DNA of 38,559 nt from contig JAOAGP010000050.1 of NCBI GenBank assembly GCA_026415695.1, forward strand, positions 1 to 38,559, in the 5' to 3' direction. Made by a program: the position numbers and the translations under genes. This stretch comes from Thermodesulfovibrionales bacterium. GTDB taxonomy: Bacteria > Nitrospirota > Thermodesulfovibrionia > Thermodesulfovibrionales > Dissulfurispiraceae. Every line of letters begins with the position of its first letter. The stretch's first letter is position 1. This document shows, one piece after another, positions 37,195 through 38,559 of the stretch. The notes under the pieces are model-generated. The model saw only the letters and a list, made by a program, of their open reading frames with translations. It was not told the origin of the DNA and ran no database searches.

Positions 37195-38559
37195 ATGATA
37201 AATTTCAGGATTACTGACATACAAGGTGGCATCCTCACCATTGAGAGACCCGCAGGGCAGGAGATCTCACTCAAACTCTCCGAGATCGTAAGGGGGCATG
37301 TAATGGAGATACTGCCGAGCGGGGCAGTGGCATTGAGAATAAAAGGCGAACCCCTTATTGCAAAGACACAGGTGCCACTTCAGCCCGGGACTAATCCTTA
37401 CTTTAAAGTGACGAGTATCCCTATTGAAGGCAGAGAACTAACATTACAGTTTTTAGGTTTTGCACCAGAAGAGGTGCCACAACTCCAACAACAAACCACC
37501 TTCTCCGATTTAAGAAAAGAACACCTGATAGGGTTAATCAAAGAACTCAATGCCCTCCTTAAACAGATTAAGGAGCAATCCAACGAACCACTCCCAAGGA
37601 CAGTGAAACTTCAATCCTTGACAAACGAGATATTGAAATCCCTTCCTCAAGACATCATGCAGGTGCCTAAAGAGATAAGACTACAACTACAGCAACTACT
37701 TCAGACAAGCCTAAAGATAACTGGGCAAGGGCTTCAGGCAAAGATTACAGAACTTATGGATCTCCTACCAAAAGACTCAAACATCTCACGAGAGATTGCA
37801 GATTTAAAAAAGGATATTTCCGTCAACATAGACAAACTGACAAACATCTCACTTAAGGGGGCTATACAAGACACGGGGGTTGCCCTTGAGGCAAAACTTC
37901 GTTCTATAGCAGTCTTACAAGATAAGATCTCAGATGTGATACACAAAGAGCCCGACACAATGTCATCAAATCCCTCAAAGGACGCTACTCCTAATACCAA
38001 TCAGACTTTAGAAACCTCTCGAGGGAAAAACACCTCAACATTTGACATTAAGACACTTATCCACCACGATCTAAAGGCAAAACTCTTACAGCTAAAAGAC
38101 GCCATAGTCAGAGGAGAGGTAAAAGACGGCTCAATACAGCCAGATTCAAATAACAACCAGCCGAGCCATTCTGTCTCAAAAAATGCAGAACAATTGTCAA
38201 AAACGATTGACACCATCCTGAAGGATATTGAGACCTTTCAGACATTGTCAAAGGCAACCAATTCATTTTACACATTCTTGCCTGTTGATTGGCGAGGACT
38301 TAAAGAGGGAGACATAGCGTTTAAAAAGGGTAAGACAAGAAACAGCGGTATTACGCCTTATTCCTGTAGGGTAAACCTCAACCTTGATAGAGTAGGTCAA
38401 GTTGGCTTCATTGTCCTTAAGTTTGGGGCAGACTACTACATCTCCTTTCGCACAGAAGACAAGGGGTTTCAGGAAAGATTAAAGGAAGGCATAGACGAAC
38501 TCAAAAGTAGTTTTGCACAAAAAAACATGAGGCTTAATACAGTGAATTTCTTTGACCTT
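37195..38559 (+). CDS. FliK-like flagellar hook-length control protein, 3' end outside window
   Basis: 455 codons, open at the right edge. The N-terminal module (about 1-95) is a beta-rich segment with VRGHVMEILPSGAVALRIKG, resembling the N-terminus of FliK-like proteins. The middle (about 100-355) is low-complexity, rich in Gln, Lys, Leu and Asp/Ser, as in the FliK ruler region. From about residue 370 a Flg_hook-type domain is seen (YSCRVNLNLDRVGQVGFIVL, then YYISFRTEDKGFQERLKEGIDELKSSF). FliK measures hook length and switches the export gate to filament substrates. The flagellar gene flaF nearby supports this. The ATG at 37195 is the first after an in-frame stop; its ribosome-binding site is poor. 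Confidence 0.7.
   Translation, partial: MINFRITDIQGGILTIERPAGQEISLKLSEIVRGHVMEILPSGAVALRIKGEPLIAKTQVPLQPGTNPYFKVTSIPIEGRELTLQFLGFAPEEVPQLQQQTTFSDLRKEHLIGLIKELNALLKQIKEQSNEPLPRTVKLQSLTNEILKSLPQDIMQVPKEIRLQLQQLLQTSLKITGQGLQAKITELMDLLPKDSNISREIADLKKDISVNIDKLTNISLKGAIQDTGVALEAKLRSIAVLQDKISDVIHKEPDTMSSNPSKDATPNTNQTLETSRGKNTSTFDIKTLIHHDLKAKLLQLKDAIVRGEVKDGSIQPDSNNNQPSHSVSKNAEQLSKTIDTILKDIETFQTLSKATNSFYTFLPVDWRGLKEGDIAFKKGKTRNSGITPYSCRVNLNLDRVGQVGFIVLKFGADYYISFRTEDKGFQERLKEGIDELKSSFAQKNMRLNTVNFFDL

Noticed and set aside
37398-38216. Three minus-strand frames inside the FliK-like gene
   Set aside because: Serine/cysteine-rich antisense readings of a long conserved-looking plus-strand frame.

Overview
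The window is a compact, AT-rich bacterial chromosome segment in which nearly every gene is a recognisable core or regulatory gene and gaps are short. The organism is a didermal (Gram-negative) bacterium, because LolA and the lipoprotein LptE are present. It is flagellated, given FlaF and a FliK-like protein. Low GC, AGG/ATA-rich codon use, sigma54-type signalling and the gene neighbourhoods suggest a Nitrospirota or deltaproteobacteria-like lineage. That placement is inference; no phylogeny was run. No phage, insertion sequence, integrase or CRISPR array was seen.

Left part, minus strand (1-11445). A leuD-leuB-antitoxin-toxin-asd-metK-ahcY cluster links leucine synthesis, the aspartate pathway and the SAM cycle; ahcY runs off the left edge. 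A RelE/RelB-like toxin-antitoxin pair sits inside this biosynthetic cluster. Next comes rplT-pheS-pheT-(YkgJ-like), with its own promoter and with a PheT that lacks the usual N-terminal tRNA-binding OB-fold. A MurC-like Mur ligase with an altered P-loop follows, then a secreted Lys/Glu/Ala-repeat protein with a clear terminator.

Middle, minus strand (11607-20129). A membrane histidine kinase and a sigma54-activating response regulator lie downstream of an unusual 527-residue protein that joins an HDOD-like region to a degenerate sigma54-activator ATPase. Then come a multi-span membrane protein and the translation-termination cluster rpmE-DUF1385-prfA-prmC, with a terminator just after rpmE.

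Plus-strand island (20202-24134). A cytoplasmic GAF histidine kinase, a REC-TPR response regulator, a CorA-type metal transporter and rpsT (TTG start). rpsT overlaps convergently with holA.

Right part. lolA-leuS-lptE-holA (minus) combines outer-membrane biogenesis, leucyl-tRNA synthesis and the replisome clamp loader. A divergent UvrA (plus) converges on the end of trxA-ffh-hisC-flaF-(TPR glycosyltransferase) (minus). The glycosyltransferase appears to start at a CTG overlapping flaF, and its pairing with FlaF suggests a flagellin-related job. A tRNA-Leu(GAG) with unusual T-arm and acceptor mismatches and a FliK-like flagellar hook-length gene, open at the right edge, close the window.

The items most worth a second look are the HDOD/degenerate-AAA+ protein, the flaF-glycosyltransferase overlap with its putative CTG start, the aberrant tRNA-Leu, the OB-less PheT and the MurC paralogue.
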